Source of the DNA: Pseudomonadota bacterium
GTDB taxonomy: Bacteria > Pseudomonadota > Alphaproteobacteria > Rhizobiales > Tepidamorphaceae
Assembly (NCBI GenBank): GCA_023435545.1
Contig: JAEYRQ010000411.1
Span: 1 to 7,163, forward strand
Reading direction: 5' to 3'
DNA length: 7,163 bases
Below the pieces are notes generated by a model, which saw only the letters and a list, made by a program, of their open reading frames with translations, searched no databases and was not told the origin of the DNA. The position numbers and the translations under genes are program-made. Position 1 is the stretch's first letter; every line of letters begins with the position of its first letter. Positions 4,926-7,163 of this stretch are shown piece after piece.

Positions 4926-6994
4926 GTCGGCTCTCCCTCCCTGCGTCGCTCCATCACCACGTTGCCGTGCGCGTCGACTTTGGCGACCAGCCACGGCTCG
5001 ACGAAGATCGTCGCATCGGGTTGTTCGAGGACGGCCGGCCCCTCGATCTGCGCCCCGACCGGAAGGTCGAGCCGCGCATAGACACGCGCATCGTACCAGC
5101 GCCCGCCGAGATAAACCGGGCGGGAGCCAGTCGCTGCCGCCTCGACGGACGCATCGGCCCGGGGCGCGAGCGTCGACAGATCGAACTTCGGCCGTGCGCC
5201 CGTCACCGACGCGCGCAGGTTCAACACGCGGATCGCGTTCCTCAGCAGCCGCCCGTAGATGGCCCGATAGGTCGCCTGGAACGATTCGAGGATCGCCTCC
5301 ACGGTCGGCCGCTGCACCCGTCCCCGGACGATGGCAACCGGAAGCGGCACCAGGATCGTGTGCGTCTGCCCCACATAGGCCATGTCCAGCTCGAACCGGG
5401 TCTCGCGCGTCTCGAAGTGCGAGCCGGACGCGTCGAGCACGGCGTTCCCCGCGTCGTGATGCTCCTGCATCACGGCGGCCAGCGCGTCGAGATCGACCGT
5501 GTCGAGCACGGCGTTGACGGTCTGCACGAAATCCTGCCGCATGTCGGCGATGACGCATCCCATCGCCGAGGTGACGCCTGGAAAGCGCGGGACCAGCACC
5601 CGGCCAATCCCGACCTCCTCGACCATCGCGCCCGCATGCAGCGCGCCGCCGCCGCCGAAGGGCATGTAGGCGAAGCGTTCGGGATCGTAGCCGCGCTCGA
5701 TCGAGACGAGCCGGATCGCACCTGCCATGCGTGAATTGGCAACGCGCACGATCGCTTCCGCTGCGTCCATTACCGGCAGTCCGAGCGGCTTGCCGACATG
5801 AGTCTCGATGGCGGCCCGCGCCGCGTCCACGTCGAGCGCGCCTAGCCCCTTTCCGAGCGGCCGGCTCGCGTCGATGCGCCCCAGCACGATATTGGCAGCG
5901 GTCACCGTCGGCCTGTCGTTGCCGCGGCCGTAGGCCACCGGTCCGGGATCGGAGCCGGCACTCTCGGGTCCGATCTGCAGCAGCCCACCGGCATCCACCG
6001 AGGCGATGGAGCCGCCACCGGCCCCGATGGTGGCGATCTCGATCATCGGCGTGCGGATCACCATGCCGAAATCGATGGAGACCTGCGGCGCCACGACCGT
6101 CTGCCCGTCGACGATCATCGATACGTCGAAGCTGGTGCCGCCCATGTCGCCGGTGATGACATTGGCGAACCCGGCGCTCTGCGCGATGTGGCGCGCCGCG
6201 ATCACGCCGGCCGAGGGTCCCGACAACGCCGTGCGTACCGGCCGCGCGCAGGCCGATTCGACCGACATGACGCCGCCGTTGGACTGCACGATCATGAACT
6301 CGCCGGCGAAGCCGCCGCCCTTCAGCGCCGCTTCGAGCCGTGCGACGTAGCCCGCCACCTCCGGCTGGAGGTACCCGTTCAGCGCCGCCGTCGAGAACCG
6401 CTCGAACTCCCTGATCTCCGGCAGCACCTCCGAGGAGGCCGCGACATGCGGCGTCGGCCATATCTCGCGCAGCGCTGCGACGGCGGCGCGCTCGTTCTCG
6501 GGGTTGGTGTAGGCATTGACGAACAGAACGACGACCGACTGACAGCCCTCGGCCATCAGCTGCCGCGCCGCGCCGCGAACCGCTTCCAGGTCGACCGCCC
6601 GCTCGACGGTCCCGTCGGCCAGCACGCGCTCCGGCACCTCGAGCCTGAGGTTGCGCGGCACCACCGGCACGAAATCGCCGCGCAGGCCCCAGGTGCGCGG
6701 ACGGTCCCGCCGCCGCATCTCGAGAACGTCGCGAAAGCCCTCGGTCGTGATGACGCCCGTTCTGGCACCCTTGCGCTCGAGCAACGCGTTGGTGCCCGCC
6801 GTGGTGCCGTGCACCAGCGACGCGACGCCAGCCAGATCCGGCGCGACCTGCCGGATGCCCTCCAGGAATCCGCCCGCCTGATCGGGCCGCGTGGTCGGCA
6901 CCTTGGCCACCTGCGCGCGCCCAGTCGTAAGATCCAGCGCGAACACGTCGGTGAAGGTACCGCCGACGTCCACGCCCACGATGGCCCCGGTCAT
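4922..6994 (-). CDS. hyuA: Hydantoinase A / 5-oxoprolinase family protein (ATP-dependent ring-opening subunit)
   Basis: A 690-residue HyuA protein, a normal length for the family, which works with HyuB in ATP-dependent opening of cyclic amides (hydantoin, N-methylhydantoin, 5-oxoproline, caprolactam). Related pairs are ketone carboxylases. Domains by eye are Hydant_A_N (about 5-180, with GVDVGGTFTDVF at 7-18 and HGTTAGTNALLERKG at 62-76), the Hydantoinase_A core (about 200-490), and a C-terminal domain (about 510-685, with GPAVLEQPDATIFVEP at 652-667). Core motifs are SGPSAGV (258-264), GDMGGTSFDVSMI (282-294), IGAGGGSIASVDAGGL (323-338), SAGSDPGPVAYG (345-356) and FGGGGALHA (446-454). The usual PGPACYG reads PGPVAYG here. 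The start at 6994 is chosen for its ATGA overlap with hyuB and GGAGGT six nt upstream; an in-frame ATG at 7012 has no ribosome-binding site. The substrate cannot be told from sequence alone. Confidence 0.93.
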   Translation of the reverse strand: MTGAIVGVDVGGTFTDVFALDLTTGRAQVAKVPTTRPDQAGGFLEGIRQVAPDLAGVASLVHGTTAGTNALLERKGARTGVITTEGFRDVLEMRRRDRPRTWGLRGDFVPVVPRNLRLEVPERVLADGTVERAVDLEAVRGAARQLMAEGCQSVVVLFVNAYTNPENERAAVAALREIWPTPHVAASSEVLPEIREFERFSTAALNGYLQPEVAGYVARLEAALKGGGFAGEFMIVQSNGGVMSVESACARPVRTALSGPSAGVIAARHIAQSAGFANVITGDMGGTSFDVSMIVDGQTVVAPQVSIDFGMVIRTPMIEIATIGAGGGSIASVDAGGLLQIGPESAGSDPGPVAYGRGNDRPTVTAANIVLGRIDASRPLGKGLGALDVDAARAAIETHVGKPLGLPVMDAAEAIVRVANSRMAGAIRLVSIERGYDPERFAYMPFGGGGALHAGAMVEEVGIGRVLVPRFPGVTSAMGCVIADMRQDFVQTVNAVLDTVDLDALAAVMQEHHDAGNAVLDASGSHFETRETRFELDMAYVGQTHTILVPLPVAIVRGRVQRPTVEAILESFQATYRAIYGRLLRNAIRVLNLRASVTGARPKFDLSTLAPRADASVEAAATGSRPVYLGGRWYDARVYARLDLPVGAQIEGPAVLEQPDATIFVEPWLVAKVDAHGNVVMERRREGEPT

Positions 6995-7163
6995 GGCGTC
7001 ACCTCCCGCCATGCCGGGCCGTAGGCCGCGTCGGCCCTCTCCGGGCTCAGATACCCGTGCATCACATCGCCTGCCACCTCGGCGGCCGGCCGCCGGCCCG
7101 GCGGCCCGGAGCCGCCCCCGCCGGGCGGTTCGAGCCGCACGCGCGGGGCGCGCGTCCGGCGGG
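6991..7163 (-). CDS. hyuB: Hydantoinase B / oxoprolinase family protein, C-terminal end (5' part outside window)
   Basis: This frame enters from the right edge (first whole codon at 7161-7159) and encodes 56 residues, ending in GPAWREVTP at a TGA (6993-6991). It is too short for most gene callers but clearly coding. VRLEPPGGGG near the start and AAEVAGDVMHGYLSPERADAAYG later match the end of HyuB proteins, which usually read 'LETPGGGGYGDPxxRDPE...DV..GYVS.E.A...YG'. The expected GDP after the glycine run is replaced by SGPPGRRPA, a modest deviation. HyuB is the partner of HyuA in the ATP-dependent hydrolase. Its stop overlaps the hyuA ATG as ATGA. The order hyuB-hyuA places this gene first among those visible in the operon. 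Confidence 0.88.
   Translation of the reverse strand, partial: RRTRAPRVRLEPPGGGGSGPPGRRPAAEVAGDVMHGYLSPERADAAYGPAWREVTP
7001..7006 (-). promoter_or_regulatory. Strong Shine-Dalgarno for hyuA
   Basis: GGAGGT read on the minus strand lies 6 nt before the ATG at 6994, within the last codons of hyuB. It decides the hyuA start in favour of 6994 over the ATG at 7012 and supports coupled translation across the ATGA junction. Confidence 0.8.

Noticed and set aside
4967..5734. 255-codon plus-strand ORF opposite hyuA
   Set aside because: It is Arg/His/Asp-rich shadow composition of the hyuA codon pattern, with no family signature.
4926..6461. Minus-strand frame open from 6461 into the isochorismatase-fold gene, giving a 718-codon ORF that could look like a fusion protein
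   Set aside because: The upstream 512 codons overlap hyuA in another frame and read as low-complexity Arg/Gly/Ala-rich sequence. hyuA carries all family motifs in its own frame, and the ATG at 4925 has its own ribosome-binding site.
6188..7024. 278-codon plus-strand ORF opposite hyuA
   Set aside because: It is a high-GC antisense shadow without a ribosome-binding site or motifs, lying over the best conserved part of hyuA.
7081..7094. Perfect 14-bp palindrome GGCGGCCGGCCGCC as an operator candidate
   Set aside because: It lies inside hyuB coding sequence of almost pure G/C, where palindromes arise easily, and it is not near a promoter.

Overview
The window is compact, GC-rich, gene-dense bacterial DNA with two convergent operons and almost no intergenic space. 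The strong G/C bias at third codon positions, the long shadow frames on the opposite strand and the gene types suggest a proteobacterium, probably an alphaproteobacterium. That assignment is inference from composition and gene content; there is no rRNA, tRNA or other phylogenetic marker here.

Left half, plus strand (1-3398): a branched-chain amino acid (HAAT/Liv) type ABC uptake operon. It holds the last 29 residues of the periplasmic substrate-binding protein, a short gap with a GC hairpin, then the two permeases (livH, livM) and the two ATPases (livG, livF). The four complete genes are separated by 4 nt, 2 nt and a 20-nt overlap. livF begins at TTG behind a perfect AGGAGGT inside the end of livG. 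All motifs needed for a working importer are present. The ligand cannot be read from the sequence, because the binding protein is almost entirely outside the window.

Middle (3399-3432): a 34-nt convergent gap, nearly filled by an 8-bp inverted repeat, which could terminate transcription in both directions.

Right half, minus strand (7163 down to 3433): a catabolic operon read right to left. It holds the 3' end of a hydantoinase B/oxoprolinase gene (hyuB), a complete hydantoinase A/oxoprolinase gene (hyuA), an isochorismatase-fold hydrolase, and an isocitrate lyase/PEP mutase superfamily C-C lyase with an intact KRCGHL active-site motif. All three junctions are 4-nt ATGA overlaps, so the four genes are probably translationally coupled and act in one pathway. 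A plausible scheme, which is inference, is import of a cyclic amide, imide or hydantoin-like compound (or a precursor) by the Liv-type transporter, ATP-dependent ring opening by HyuAB, processing by the isochorismatase-fold enzyme, and retro-aldol/Claisen-type cleavage of the acid product by the lyase.

The most notable observation is that the isochorismatase-fold protein keeps the Asp and Lys of the usual triad but has glycine where cysteine hydrolases of this family carry the nucleophile. It may therefore not be an ordinary cysteine amidohydrolase, despite sitting next to a hydantoinase. No mobile elements, CRISPR arrays, RNA genes or transcription regulators were seen. The promoters of both operons should lie outside the window.
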